Shown: positions 28,001 to 43,000 of the stretch, piece by piece
How the letters are laid out: each line of letters starts with the position of its first letter
How positions within the stretch are numbered: the stretch's first letter is position 1
Assembly: GCA_012934845.2 (NCBI GenBank)
Contig: WNNJ02000171.1
Coordinates: 1-64,000, forward strand
DNA: 64,000 nt
From: Pomphorhynchus laevis
Taxonomy: Eukaryota > Acanthocephala > Palaeacanthocephala > Echinorhynchida > Pomphorhynchidae
Direction of reading: 5' to 3'
The notes under the pieces: generated by a model
The model's input: only the letters and a program-made list of their open reading frames with translations
Told to the model about the DNA's origin: nothing
Databases searched by the model: none
Position numbers and translations under genes: made by a program

Positions 28001-31000
28001 ATAGCAATTACAAATTATTTAATATTATTTATTAAACACAAAAGAAGTTATGGAGAAGTCATGGCCTGAAAACGATCAAGGTTGAGCATCGCCCTTGCAC
28101 GAGCCCCATCATACTGTATCCGTGCACCCAGAAGAAAATGTGTGGCAATACCGTTACGAGGAGATGGAAGCAGCGGTGCGAAAATAATTTAAATATATAT
28201 TTTAATATTGATTTTCAAATGATGGGGATGTGTGCCCATTATAATTGTACATATAATAATAACTTATATATTTAAAAAAATATTATTTATTATTTATTAT
28301 TTTATTATTTAAATTTTATTTATTATTTAAATTTTATATATAATATAAAATACGTTGACTCAATTAGCTGATCTAAGTTGTTCCTATCTGTTGACGAGTC
28401 ACATAATATATATATACTATGAGATGTTTGTAATCGTAGATTTTACAGAAAGGAGCTAACATATTCTTTAAAGATTAATAAATAATTTTAAGCGATATGG
28501 TAGATTTAATTTCTCAGTCTAAACGTTGCTTGCGCAAATGCTTTTAATCATAATTGAAGAATTATGGCAACCTTAACTGAGATGCGATCACAGTTGACAT
28601 CGAGAACATATACAAACATAGATAGATATCGATACCGTCAATCCTGCTAAGTAAAACCGAACTTTGAATCTTAATGTCTGAATTTACTTAAATCATCAAA
28701 AAAGCTTAGTTGACGTCGATCTTTCAATTTTAATATTTCGATTACAACTTAATCTTATACAATATTTTAAGAACAGTCGAAAAAGCATTTACAAATATAA
28801 ACTCAATACTTCCCTTGCTACTAAATTAGCTGAGCAAATCAACCTATCGATCTTAAGATAAATTTGCTGATTTATAGTAGATGAATCAAAACTAAGTATC
28901 GGATTGAAATATCACATATTGCCTATCGTAGTGTAATAACTCAGCCAAGGCCGATTCATTAGCTGAAAAAGGAGAAGAGTTGGTATAAGGAAGGGTATCC
29001 GACTGTAAAAATACCGCTTCAAACCATTCGCATGGTAAATCAAAACCAGAAAGGAAACTTGGCTATGGCGTTCCACAGAAGTAACGAGCAGAAATCCATC
29101 TGAGGAAATGCAGATCGATGGTGTAAGACTTGCACTTTGTAAGGTGTCAGACTTACAAGAAGGTGTAAGACCTTCACCTTGTAAAATGCGTCCACTGTAT
29201 GGACGCATATTCACAGTTAAAAATGTTGTCCAATAAAGCAACGTAACGCCACCACTTCAAAAGTCCAGGTACTCGACGTAACTAGTCTTTTTACGGCAGC
29301 TACGTCTACAAAAAGTCAAGAACGAGAGGACTACTGTATCGTTCTACGCTAATTTGTTCTTCACATGCTGACGTAATTTCTGAACAACAAAGGGTCATTA
29401 ATGTACTTGTTTCAAGTGGCTATCTAGAATGGGCAACCAGAAGATCCCTTCGACTCTCACATTTGATAAGAAGCGGATGTAGACTGGACGACACAGTTCA
29501 ACATAAAGGTTCGAATCGTTTTGCCCACATTATTTACACTACCGGTGCCGCATAGAACCGTCTTTACCGTGGCCTCGCTGCATCTACAGCTCTAGTTGAT
29601 ATGCGCATATTTCACAAAAGACATGCTCATTTAGCTGGTTTGTTTAAACGAAAGCCCAATTCGGATAATTATACCGGTTATATGATTAATTGTAACGTTT
29701 GCAAACAGTCATACGTAGTTCAGACGTCTCAAAAATTTTGTATGCTTATAAAACAACATAAATATTGTCTAAGAAGAGGATACACAAGTTCAGCTATATG
29801 TAATCATATTATGGATATTGATCACTATATTAATTGGGACAACGTGGAAAGTATTTGCTATGAAAACGACTCATCACAGAAACTCATAAAAGAAACTATC
29901 TGCATCGCTAACCAATCTAATCCAATGAGTGGAAACAAGTCGAACTGGCAGCTAAAACTTCCAATAACTGGCCTTCTCACATAAAATTTTGTTGTGTAAT
30001 AAGCACCGACATCACAGGATAATACGACATATTATATTTCTTTCGTAGTCGCTGGTTGTATTTTTTGTTTTTACTGTTTGCTTGAAAAGGACACTGTGTA
30101 TTGAAAGCTAGCAATAATAAAGAAAACTTTTTTTTCATATCTGGTCTGTAAAAGCATCATTAACTAATATGAAAAAAATACATGAATTCATGTCTATAAT
30201 GTATAAGGATAATTAATTTTTCTAATTCTTCTTTTAATATCTGCTAAATCTAAATTTGCCTAAAGCGTTACTAAAATCGTAAGCAATTATATTTTGAAAA
30301 TTTATTCCTGCTGTGTTTTAAAAATTCTTCTGTGAAATTAATACTAAAATAGTGTTTTATAACATTATTTATTTCGATTACATTCAATATTTTTAAATGT
30401 ATTTAAAATTCATTTATTGGTATTATAGTGGTAATATTAATAGTGGAAATATCAAAATATGTTTTCGCTTTGTGATGTATGGAACGCTTTTCAAAAGTAG
30501 TAAATAAGATTAACTATGATATGTCTTAATACTATATCGACTATTCGAAAAGAAATATACAAAGATAAGTTTTAATTATATAAATCGTTGCATAACATCA
30601 CAAAATACCAATGTCTTATGCTAATGCGAAATAATTAGTTTATTGTAAAATTGCATCTTCAGTATATGGATCATGAACGTTTATAGCATACGTCGTAAGC
30701 TATTACTCTAGTTATGATTAGTATGCCAATTTACGCATTTAAACAAATGATGAAATATTTAGTTCGTTTTTCAGCAAAAGTAAAAACTATTCACTAAAAT
30801 AAATTGCTATACATTATGACTTACGATATGGACTAAAAGAAAAACGATATAAAATACAATTCTTTCCTTTAAAACTAGTGTACAAATATAACATTAAAGT
30901 TTAAATAATAAAACTTTAAAGTAGCAAAAATAATTACTCTATAATAAAACAATACAAACTTACTCCCTTGCTTCTTCCCTAGATTCACCCCAAGAAAAAA

Positions 31001-34000
31001 TATGTCCGAATTGAGAATCAGCGAATTCATGCAAACCCCCAAGTGCAGATACACTAAAATATCCCCATACGTTTCGACTACTCCGGAAATTCAATTCATG
31101 CACGGTTCCTGAACTCGGTTTAAAGCCCTAAATATCTCATTCTAGTTAAACAGTGAAGTATAAAAACTGCAACCATTATCATCACAAGACAAAAAGTCTT
31201 TAAAAATAAACCAAAAAATCTTTTTTAGAAACTTACTGCAAATTGTGAAGTTAGTTATCTGGTAAATATCGGATGTACATGCGAGATATTTTTAAAACAT
31301 GAAAGACAGACATTTTATAATAACTACAAAATTAACATATCAGAGATTTAAACAAAAAATTTGGAAAACAATGTATATGCAATTGTTAAACATTTTGGCG
31401 TACGCAGGGACTTATTCGATAAAATAACAAAGTAAAGTAAAATGAAAGTAATGAGACATGAATTTGACAAATTTGTATGTTTGAATAACAACAACTTCTT
31501 GACAAGAAAACACAAATAATATTACACCAGATTTAAACCACCGATCCGGGTGCCTAGTCGTAAGGCAGTGCACAAAACAAACTACTCCAGATATCACGAT
31601 CCTGATCGCTTGACCATAGTTCTCTTTCAGATAGCCAAAGCCGGTGTTCGGTCAGTTTCAAATTTGATCTCTCCAACAGTATCGAGGTCTCTTTCCAGAG
31701 AGTCCGGCTTGAAAAACCCTATGAGGAAGGCGATCCCTAGACATCCTCAGAACGTATCCTACCAACCTCAACTGACTTTCTTTGATGTGTAGACGCAGCG
31801 ACTTTACTTCGAGTTCATCCCGGATTACCGAATTCCTAACCTTGTCTCTAAGACTAAGACCGGGCACATCGCGAAGGAACCTCCTTTCGGTGCCTGTATA
31901 AAATATATTATCATTTCGGTTATAGCCCAAAGCAAATAACAATAGATTAAGATAGGAACGAAAATTGCGTGGTAAACAAAAGCTTCACCCGAAGACTCAA
32001 CTTTCGCTTAACCACGACATACATGTACAAAGAACGCATTGCTTCGTTAGCTGCACAGATACGCTTTTCAATCTCCATGATGTTCCTGCGGTCCATTGAG
32101 AACAATACTCCAAGATACTTGAAATTTTCCACATCAGGAAGAACTTTTTCCCTAATCCGGATTGACATTGGCACCTAAATACGATACGAACACATGGAAA
32201 GAAACCGTCTTGGAGTTACTAACCAACATCCTTGCCGATTGACATTCTATCGTGAATCGATCTAGTAGGCATTGTAAGTCCAAAGGATCAGAAGCTAAAA
32301 AAACAACCTCATCTGCAAAAAGCAGAGATGGTATCCTGATGGAACCGAACTGAAGACCGACATCCGTCAGAGCAGCCCGTCTCGTAATTTTGTTCATGTA
32401 ATCAAGTAAGAAAAGTGGAGACAAAGGACAACCCTGACGAAGCTTAACATCTGCTGAAAATGATTCAGACTGTCTACCTGAAACACGAGCACAACTCATA
32501 CTTTGTTCATACAGAGAAGCCACAGCTACCCGAAGATAGTGTGGTACTCCATACTCCATTAGTACCTCCCACAACCTCTCGCGGAACTCAGTGGAACGCC
32601 TTCTTTAAATCTACAAAACACATGTAGACCGGTTGATAGGAATCTCAAGACCGTTCGAGGATAGTTGAGATAGTAAAGAGCTTATCCGTAGTTCCACGAT
32701 CTGAACGAAAGTCGCAGTGTTCCTTTGGCAACTGCCCTCCACTATAGGTTGTGTCCTAAACTCAAGAATCCTAGCAAATAGCTTACCAGTTTGGCTAAGA
32801 AAAGTGATACCATGATAATTAGAACAAACTTTTCGATCACCTTTCTTAAAGATCGGTACCACAATCCCAGTTGGTCACTCACTAGGAACCTTGCCTGACT
32901 CCAATTCAACGTTGAAAATCCGTGTTAGCCACTTCATGCCTATAACGTCGAGAGCCTTTAAAACTACAGGTTGAATCTTATCTAATTCAGAAGACTTGCT
33001 ATTCCGAAGTTTTTTAGCAACAGCAATGACATCTTCCAAAGATATGAGCTCTTTCGTTGGTTTTAAAGACTCTACTTTTACAAGAGAACATATCCGTCGT
33101 ATTAATGTTACTAATAAAATGCTTTTTCCAACAACTAAGAATTTCTTAAATGTCAGTCAGCATATATCCTCTCTTGTCAAAGACTGTCTGAGGAGTTTTA
33201 TGCTTTCCAACACGAAGGTTCCTGATCGTCCTCCAAATATCTTTGAAGCTGACCTATAATAAAGTTCTAAGTGCGCTCCAAACTTCTCCCAAGCCGCTTT
33301 CTTCGCTTAATTAGCTTCTCGAGCTGAAGCTTTCTTTGCTCTTCGATACTTGTCTACAGCTTCCAATGATTTATCTGACAAAGTTGCCTTATAAGCCAGC
33401 TTCTTCTGATGGACAAAATCTCTAACTGTTGATGTCTACCAAGCAGTTCGAGTATTTCCTCCGTGGCAAGCACCTAAGGCTTTCGATCCACAACTTTTCA
33501 CGGTTGCTTTGGCAAGCGAATATCTGAACATTCCTCGTTCCTGATCAATGTTCTTCACCTCTTCTGGCAACCAAGAGAAGTTCACCCGGATGTAGCTAGA
33601 AAACCGTTCTATGGCAGAAACACCTGTAAGACGCTCCCAGCAAGCCCTCATACAACTTTTGGGTTTACCAGACTTATCTAGCATCAAATCCTGCCATCAC
33701 AGTTTACTAACTACAAGGTAGTGCTCGATTGACAGATCAGTCCATTTTTCACAAGAGTGTCCAGAACATAACTTTAATTTGCTTCAGAAAGATGTAGTCT
33801 AATATGAACTTTGTTCGAAAGAATCCGACAAAGTTAAAATAATCAAAATACATTTTTTATTCTAGTAAAAATGTTGTTATAAATTTACATAATATACAAA
33901 GAGCTGTCTACATATTGCATACTAAAATAAAAGATATTATGGGTTGTCATATTGATGTGACTTTAGCATATGTAGATGTGCTTATATATAAATGTGCTTA

Positions 34001-37000
34001 TAGTGTATTAGAGAAAATACCAAATGAAGTATATATATATATATAATCTAGAACAAGTAAAATTAATTAATTATAGTTAAAAACAAAATCGAAATAGAAT
34101 GCCAGTACCTCTTCAGGATTCTCACTTGTAATTCTGGCTGCAATTGCATGACCTCTGCTATTTTTACGTTTACTAATATCTTCAAGCGGCAGCAAGTTTG
34201 AAGAGTTTGGAGATTCTCCAAACATTAACCGAATATCTTTGATTTGATGGAGAGAAATTCCCATGGCAATCTATAGAGTAAAAACAAAACAGCGAAAAAT
34301 GAACACAAGAATAACCGGATATAAAACAAAACCTGTAATTGGCATGCGGGCATGTTAACCATTGCAATCATTTCTGTGCACGGGTGCTCGACTTGAAGGC
34401 GAGGATTTAGCTCAAGAAAGTAAAAGTTATTTGATTCCATTGAGTAAAGATATTCGACAGTACAAGCGCTAACGTATCCAACCATTTTAGCCAATTTTAA
34501 GGCGGTCTAAATCAACACAAAATAGAGCATTGGCTTAAGTACAAAATAAAGTTAGTAACTTTACAAACGAAATACTAAATTTAAACAATTAGCCGAAACC
34601 ATACATAATTAACGATTGAAAAATTGTTATGATAATTTAGTAATTCAAAGAATAGCTTATGACTGAGCTTGTGTTAGAATAAATAGCTAGGTTTCATGAA
34701 GGAGCTGAAGCATTATCGAGTCTTATTCCCTATGTTTCAAACCAACACAACAAAAGGAAAAACAAACCCATGATAGATTGATATATTTTCACACTTAAGT
34801 AAATAATAAATTTAAGATAATTATTAGGCTTATCGGTAGGATTAAAGACGATTGCAGAATAAAAAATCACAAAAATTCCAATAGTAACAATAACTGCGTT
34901 AAAACCTTCCCCTACCAAAGCTGATTTAATTTGAAATCAGAAATGAGCTCAATAAAATTTTCAAAATGTAAGAGAATACTCTTTTATGTAATCGAATTGC
35001 CGATATATCAGACGAGTCGCATGATCTCCAGCCAACATTAAAAAAACCGAAACGTGAAACGTAGGTATTGGATGAGTAGCTGATGATGTCTACCAATACT
35101 GAAATGTAGCGTACTGCTGTTGCCTTATATATATGATTAAAGCAACGTGCGGAATATAAAATAGTCATCAAAATTTCAACGATAAAAATGAGTATTTACT
35201 ACTAATCAATATAACAACGGTCCCACTTAGCTATTTCAATTTGCTTTAAATATATAAATATTAATATAAATATTTAAAAATATAAATATTTAAATGTATA
35301 ATTTTCTCTCGCAAATATTCAAAATTTAGAGACGTTACTATGAGATTATTCAAACGATATCTAGCATGATCATATCATTACATCTTCTATCAATACGTAA
35401 ATTTGCATGGCTTTGTATTGCCTATATTTTCCTCGTTACAGGATTAAGGGAGCACGACTATTATTATTTACCATACAATCTGTACACATTTTATATAAAG
35501 TCAGTCAAAACAAGTACACAGAATTGAGTGTCTTAGCTTAGATATATTCTCTTTTTTTCTACTTTTAATTAATTTATAATGTCCATAAATATTTTCTATT
35601 AAGTAAAGTTGACACATTTTAACGGCGTATGCTGTTGAATTCGAATAGATTTATGTAATAAACGCAATACAATATTTAAAGAAATGGAATTACTATCACA
35701 TCACATGTGTGAAAAACGTACCGTTTCCATTTGAGCAAGTATTTCCGAACTTGCTACAATAGCAGGAGCCTCTTCGATAATCTTCTGATGTCTTCGCTGA
35801 ATAGTACAGTCGCGTGTGTACAAAGAAATACCATTACCAAATTGGTCACAAAGCAGCTGAACTTCAAGGTGCCGATTTGCCTCAGCGAATTTCATAACAA
35901 ATACAGGTGATCCCGGTACTTCATTCAGAACCTTAAAATGCAAGTGAAGAACATACAAATTTATATTCTGTTAAAAAGATCTAGTACCAGTATTCGCAGA
36001 ATTATAAATAAGGAATTGAAAATTGACACACCTTAAAAATAGTGATGTAATTCACGCATGGCTCAGGTATATAGTTGGTACTTTTATTCTTTTAAAGAAA
36101 CAGTGTGATCCAAATCTCTTCTTGAATATGTTAAATACTGCATATGATAATATTCATTGGACATTAACAAAGGAAGAAAATGGTTGTATCATTCCTACAT
36201 GTTAAAGTAATTAGATCACCCACTAAGATAGTTGAAACTGATGTTTCCAAAAGATTAACGAATATCCTAACATTATTAATTGGAGAATCAATACCTAGGA
36301 AGTAGAAGATTTCCGCTGCTTAATCTCTTTGCTTTAGAGTCAATGAAATCTGCTCTAAGATCTAAATAATAAAGAAGAGGGATAATATAATTAATAAGAG
36401 CCTAATAACTAGTGAATATCCTACTTGGGCAATTAAAAAATCTTATTTCAAAGAAAATAATGTTATGACGAAATGATAGGGCCTCAACTGGAATCAAAAT
36501 ACATGGGTATGCCCTATATTAATGATAAATGTAACACCAAAATGATTAAGCACAAAGAAGGTTCGAAAAGGGGCAGAAAAAAACAATTGTTTATAACAGA
36601 AAAATGCCCAAAATAAAAAACTTATTTAAACGAGAGCATGATTAAAATCAAGATGGTGTTGTATATCAAAAATCATGTGTGGGTTGTGATGAAGTTATAA
36701 AGGACAAACAGAGCAAGGTTTGCCAAACGTATTGACCAACATAAATATTCTGTTAAAAAAATAAACAGGATCTTGCGCTGTTATGGACTGTTCCTTAAAC
36801 AATAACATACAATAGATTTTATTAATAGTGTAATAATTTCCTTGGAAAACAATATTTTAGAACGAAAAATTCAGGAAGCATATTTAATGACTAAAAATAA
36901 AAATACGTTAATGTGTAATAATAAACCGGATATTGATCCCATAACTAATATTTTATAATTACAATTAAATGTTTTGTTTGTTAAATTTATTATTTTATGT

Positions 37001-40000
37001 AATGCAATTGATAACTTTTAATTTTTAATTTTATTATTTACGTTGATTTATTTTAATTTTAATTTTATTGTGATCTTAAGTATTATTTGTTTCATTTTGT
37101 ACCTAGTGAATTTTTAGTGTTTAATTTTTATTTTAACAAAAAAGGAGCGCATCTAGTTGTTTAATCTACTGCGCTGTGGTAAACATGATTCTTCTGGAAA
37201 GGATGCCGAACACATTGCTTTGCTACGTCGTGAACTATATATTTTGATTGTGTTGTACATTTTTCATAATTTTGTCCTGAGGATGATTGCAGTTAGAAAA
37301 TTTGACTTTTAATTTTTTTTAATAATAATTTATTATTGTCATAATATCATACAACAAAAGGTTCCCGCAAATTAGCCATTATAAAAGGAAAATTGTAACT
37401 TTAAATAACAAAATTAAACATCAAGCATTTCCACGAGCAAGCGCGCATCGCTGAATCCGACTATTCCGGATTACGATTGACTTTCAATAGAGTATACGTG
37501 CGGGAAGCGGGGGCACTTGAGGAACATGGATATTGCTCTAGCCAGGACGAAAATGATCCTCCGTCTTATACCGCCAATTTTCAATTGTCTGATTTTATTT
37601 GACTTTTAATAATAATAATTTCACTCTTTCCACTAATTAAATATAAAAAGATTACGATTGATACGAAAAGTAGATACATATTTCATTTCTAAAATAAATA
37701 TACTCAGAGAGTAATAATTACAGATAAACCCTTTAAATATTTGTAAATAGATATTAAATTGCAAACATAAGTAGTAAGCTATTCAAATATATAAAACACA
37801 GTTTCTACCAAGCTCTTAATTAAAATATGACAAGCATATATATGCTTGTAAATTCACTAGCAATTATTTTATCAGATAGAAAAATTCACAAACCTGATTA
37901 AACAAGAACTCGAACTCCTCCTTATTGTAAACCTTTCGAATGCCTTTACCACCACCGCCTTCCGACGCCTTGATCATTACAGGAAAACCTAGTTTCTCAG
38001 CACACTGTAGACGTTAAATATACAAAAGATTTAGTAAGAATAATGACGATAACAACCTCTAAACCCTCTGTATTAGATCGAATACAGCCTTTTTGATATA
38101 TATTTACAGGAAGAATTTGGATTTTACCGTCTTTTAGTTCAGACGAAGGGATTATTAAGTCTACAGTTAATGAAACCAGCATTAGAAATATCTTATCGAC
38201 ATAAATAAAACATACCTGAGCCATTCCATTGTAGTGTCGGCACCCCTGCCGTCTGAGCAATAACAGTAGATGCGATCTTATCTCCTAGCGTCCACATTGC
38301 AGAGCTCGGCGGGCCTCAATTTCAGAAATAAAACTATTTACGAGAAAATTAATGTATCTAGATTGCTTCATAAAATCAACAACTCAGTTATAATATCAAA
38401 AGGTGTGCGATATTTAAAGATAAAATTTCGATGTTGATAACAAAGATAAAAAATGCAAAACAACAGACAAAACAATTAAGAAACAACATTCTAAAATTAG
38501 CATACAAAATATGCAACAGTTCACAATTTATATAATATTTTAAGTAAGTTAAACAGTTTTATAAGTTGCCTACTTGCAAAATACTTTAGAGTTTTGTCAA
38601 TGAAAAACTGTCATTAACATAAAAAAAACAAATCGTACTATAGCACATGTGCAACTTTATAAACATATAAAGTTGTCAGATATTAATTTTTCAATTTGCT
38701 ATAGCGAATGATAAACTTTTAAATTTTGTCTTTTATTGCATTAATTTCGTTTTTATAATGATTGATTAATGATTGTCGAAATAAAGATGCTTTTAAAACT
38801 GATGAGCGAGGGTTTATATTTTAAATATTATAGCTAATTTGATTGAAACTACTTTTAGATCTCAGTAAACAGTTTATAAATTCAAAATAGAATTGACTGT
38901 TTTAATTGCATATTTCGTGAAAAAAAACATATTCTAAGCGTTTGGTCTACTGCCGAAAGTAAAAAAGTAAAAATACCACAGATAAAAAATGGACAATTTC
39001 GATAAGTAAAGACAAGTGATTAAAATGCACAAATATTAAATGCAGATAGAAACTACAAGCACGGTGAAGCAGCTGTAAGATAAAAACTGCAGCATCAAGT
39101 AATAAATTATCTTAATAATGAAACTTTGAGTTACAGCGTTTAGCCAAAATTCAGTCATTTTCGGCAAATTATTTATATTGTTTATACAGAAAGTCATGTG
39201 AATATCATTTTGTATTCACAAAATAGTAAAGGTATATTAAAAAAGTTTTTGTCCATTTTAATATTACCTGCAAAGTTTTGTATGATACTAAAGGATTTTA
39301 ATAGTTTCTTTGAAATTGATTGGGTACTTACTAAAAGGGTTTTTATTGCAAATTTCAATATTTGATTAAAAAATAAAAACGTAAAAGTATTTTTTATTAA
39401 AAACTAGAAAAATTTATTAAGCAATCAACTTTTCTTTGTTGTCTTTGTAAATAGTATCAATGGTATAATAGATAGAAGAGTATCAATAGTACAATAGTAT
39501 CAATAGTATCAATAGTATTGGATTCAAAGTCTAATAAATCCGTAAAATAAAATGTAATTATTTCAGATTTTTATTTAGAAAATATACATACAGTAAGAAA
39601 ATTAAAGTATACGTTAACCGTGCATTAAGCTGGATAATTAACTCAGCATACCTAAGAAAGCAATGTGATGAGCAGCAAGTAATTCGGGAAGTTTCGGATA
39701 TTCTGATGCATGACCCCATCCAGCCCATACAGCCTAAATATGACATAACCTTTATATATTAGAACAAACTTTATTCACGTCTTATACAAATTTTTAAAAT
39801 GACAAACGCAAACATTTACGGCGCCGAATAAAAGTCATGAATATTTAGTCATGATTTATGAATTTTTTGAAATCATCTAACCTTTCACTTTTACGAAACA
39901 TAATTTATCGGACTTAGAGTCTGGTAAATAAAGTATATTTCTGGACATCCACTTTGTCACAAAAAATATCATATTATTTTTAAATTTTCGAATATCAACA

Positions 40001-43000
40001 GTTGTCATCATCAGAATGTCATCTACAACAAAATAAAATTAAATTAAATTCAATTAAATTCATATTAAATTAATTAAACAAATATTATTTTTATTATTAA
40101 AATAATAAAAATAAAGTTATAGTATACAAAATCAGAAAGTTAAAAGATCTCATAATCAAAACTTGCCCGAGATCCGATTAATTGTCTGGCGTTCTGTGCC
40201 AATTAAAGTGTCCGGAACTCAGCATGACGCTGCTAACAACAACTACATAAGGTACACAAAACAGACAATAAACAAACGAATAGCCCAACATCACTATTTA
40301 GGCACCGTCAGATTTCATTTTCAAGAAGAGCATAATAAAATAGAGTCGATAGAAGACATTCTAAAGACGATAAGCATATTAAAAATTCAGAAAAGCAAAG
40401 AAAGCCTTAAATTGAAGGAAGCAATTTTTATCAAAGAGAGGCGGCCGAAAATAAATCGAAAAAAGGAAGGTGTCACAAAACGTTAAATATTTTTTGAAAT
40501 CCAACATTGTTATTTTGCTGTTAACGATTTTATTTTGTTGTAGATGACATTCTGATGATGATGACAGTTGATTGTCGAAAATTCAAAAATAATATTATAT
40601 TTTTTGTGACAATATAAAATAACGTATTATAATTTATAGCTAAAAAATTTAACAAAGTTGTAGTAAAAAACAACAATGAAGTTTTGAGGAATACAAAGTG
40701 TTACAGTAAACAAATTTAAAAAGGAATTCATTTATTACTCATGTTCAACTCAGTGGCATAGTATAATTAACATTTATAAAATTTTCTAACAATAAAACGA
40801 CTACTAGCTTTAAAGGTTATTGCAACTTAAATGTTAATATAGCTTATCAAATAATCAATCATACGTACATCAACAGACGTTCGTTGAGCGATATCTAATA
40901 TTAGCTCGCAATTTGCAAAGTTGTTGTGATTAGCGCCCCCAGGTACTGCAACCATGCGATCTGCCATGCGGATATACTCTGAACAAGTAGATATTTAAGA
41001 AAAATATTATCGATATACAAGAAATTTAAAATTAAATATTAAATGTTATTAAAAAAATAAATAGGAACGTCTTACAAATATTTGTACACTTAACTTGCCC
41101 GAAATGTTGCAATATCAAATATTATAGGAAGAAGGAAACATATAAGTGATGACGAATTTGATTGCAAGTGACGAAATTAAGAGAGAAATTACAAATTATG
41201 GATACAAGAGCAAAGCGTCAGTGATGATTGAAATGTAAATTTAACCAGAAATTTTTTATCTGAAGATGCTAGTAGTTACTAGCGAAATATCAAAATGATT
41301 TTTGCTGTCGTTTAACTATACCTGATAGTTCCTGAATATTTAAAAATTTAAATACAGATCAGGATGGATATATTTCTAATGGTACTTCTTCATCGCACAG
41401 TCCCATATGAATTTAGAAAAAACTTGTCTTGTATAATTAAATCAGCTAACTGAGTCTACGTATTGTTATATAATTATAAAATAAACAAAACATAATAATG
41501 CTAAATCAAAATTTAATAATTAAATAATAAAATTAATAATTGTTTTTAGATTTTCTATAATTTAAATCAAGTTAAAAAATAAAAAAAAAAATAAAATTTA
41601 AAATAAACGTCATTTTTATGAATTGACTAATAAATAACAGACGTTGTATCAGAATAAGAATTAGAGGTCATCAGGAGGAACTGCTATGCTATCAGGTTTC
41701 GGCCCCTAACTCCTCTACCCAACATAGCAGCGGGGCCAAATACATGCTAATGATGTATTTCCTCTGAAATAACTATCTAGTATCTTATTCTAATGCAAAG
41801 TATATTATTTATTATCCATCCATAAAAATTTGCCACTTAAGAGTTTAAATTTATTCTTTATATTATTGTGTTGATTTATATATTTTACTATTTTCTGCTT
41901 GATGTTATTTTTATAGTAACCTAGTTTAAAATATGTATCTATTAAATTATTTAAATGATTTTGAAGAAAGCCAATATCATTACATATTGTTGCAATTCTT
42001 AAAATTTCATTATTTAATGTATTATATTTTATATTATATGGTATGCATGAATGCTCATGCAAAAATATGTTTCTTGTAAATTTAAATATGTCATCTTTAC
42101 GATATAAATTAATAGTAGTTTTAGTTAATGTTAATTTAATGTTCATATCTAGATATACACCTTCTTTATCATTAATATTGGTTTTGTTAAGAATAAGGCT
42201 TTCTGGATAAATGTGCTCACTAATTGAATAAAAATTATTAGAATTAAATACACATATATCATCAATGTATCGAAACATATATTTCATATATTTATATTGT
42301 TTAGATTTAGTTTTTACACAGTTATGAACAAATTCATATTCTATAAAGCTTAAAAACAAGTCAGCTATAATTGGGCTACTATTACCACCCATTGGAACAC
42401 CTTTTACTTGTCTAAATATAGATGTCCCTACTTTTAAATAATTTTGATTTATCAAAATATTTAAGGATTCTATTAATTCAATTTTATCCATATATTTATA
42501 TTTATTTGATGGTTTAATTTTTGTTAGATAGGCGTTATAATTATTATAACATATATATGTATATCTTTTTCCGAATATAAGGTTAATTAATTTTACTAAC
42601 GCTTCTTTAATATCTACTAAATCTAGATTTGTATAAAGCGTACTAAAATCGTATGTATTTATATTTTGAAAATTTATTCCTTTTGTCTGTTCTAAAAATT
42701 CTTTTGTAGAATTAATACTGAAATAGTGTTTTATACCAGTATTAATTTCGATTACCTTGCAATATTTTTTAAAATGTGCTTTAATTACTTTAAGTATTTT
42801 ATTCATATAGACAGAAAGTGGTTTTAATGTACATTTAAACGCACTACATATGAACCTAGGTTTTATTCGGATTTTTATGTAATTTTGGATTCCAATATAA
42901 TATAGGTATAGTTTTATTATCTAATTCAACCTTTATACCTTTTTATCCATTATAGAACAGTGACTTGTAATAATTGTTTCTAAACTCAACTCACTACGTT

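Noticed and set aside
29601-29984. Host gene on the plus strand
   Set aside because: The frame is a GIY-YIG endonuclease of a PLE, next to a PLE linker remnant, inside an ACC intron.
41658-41737. Canonical type II hammerhead at the PLE end
   Set aside because: GAAAC and CTGATGA boxes and a pairing stem C are present, but two extra C residues precede GAAA and stem B pairs outside the motif, so the hammerhead fold does not fit; kept only as a structured RNA.
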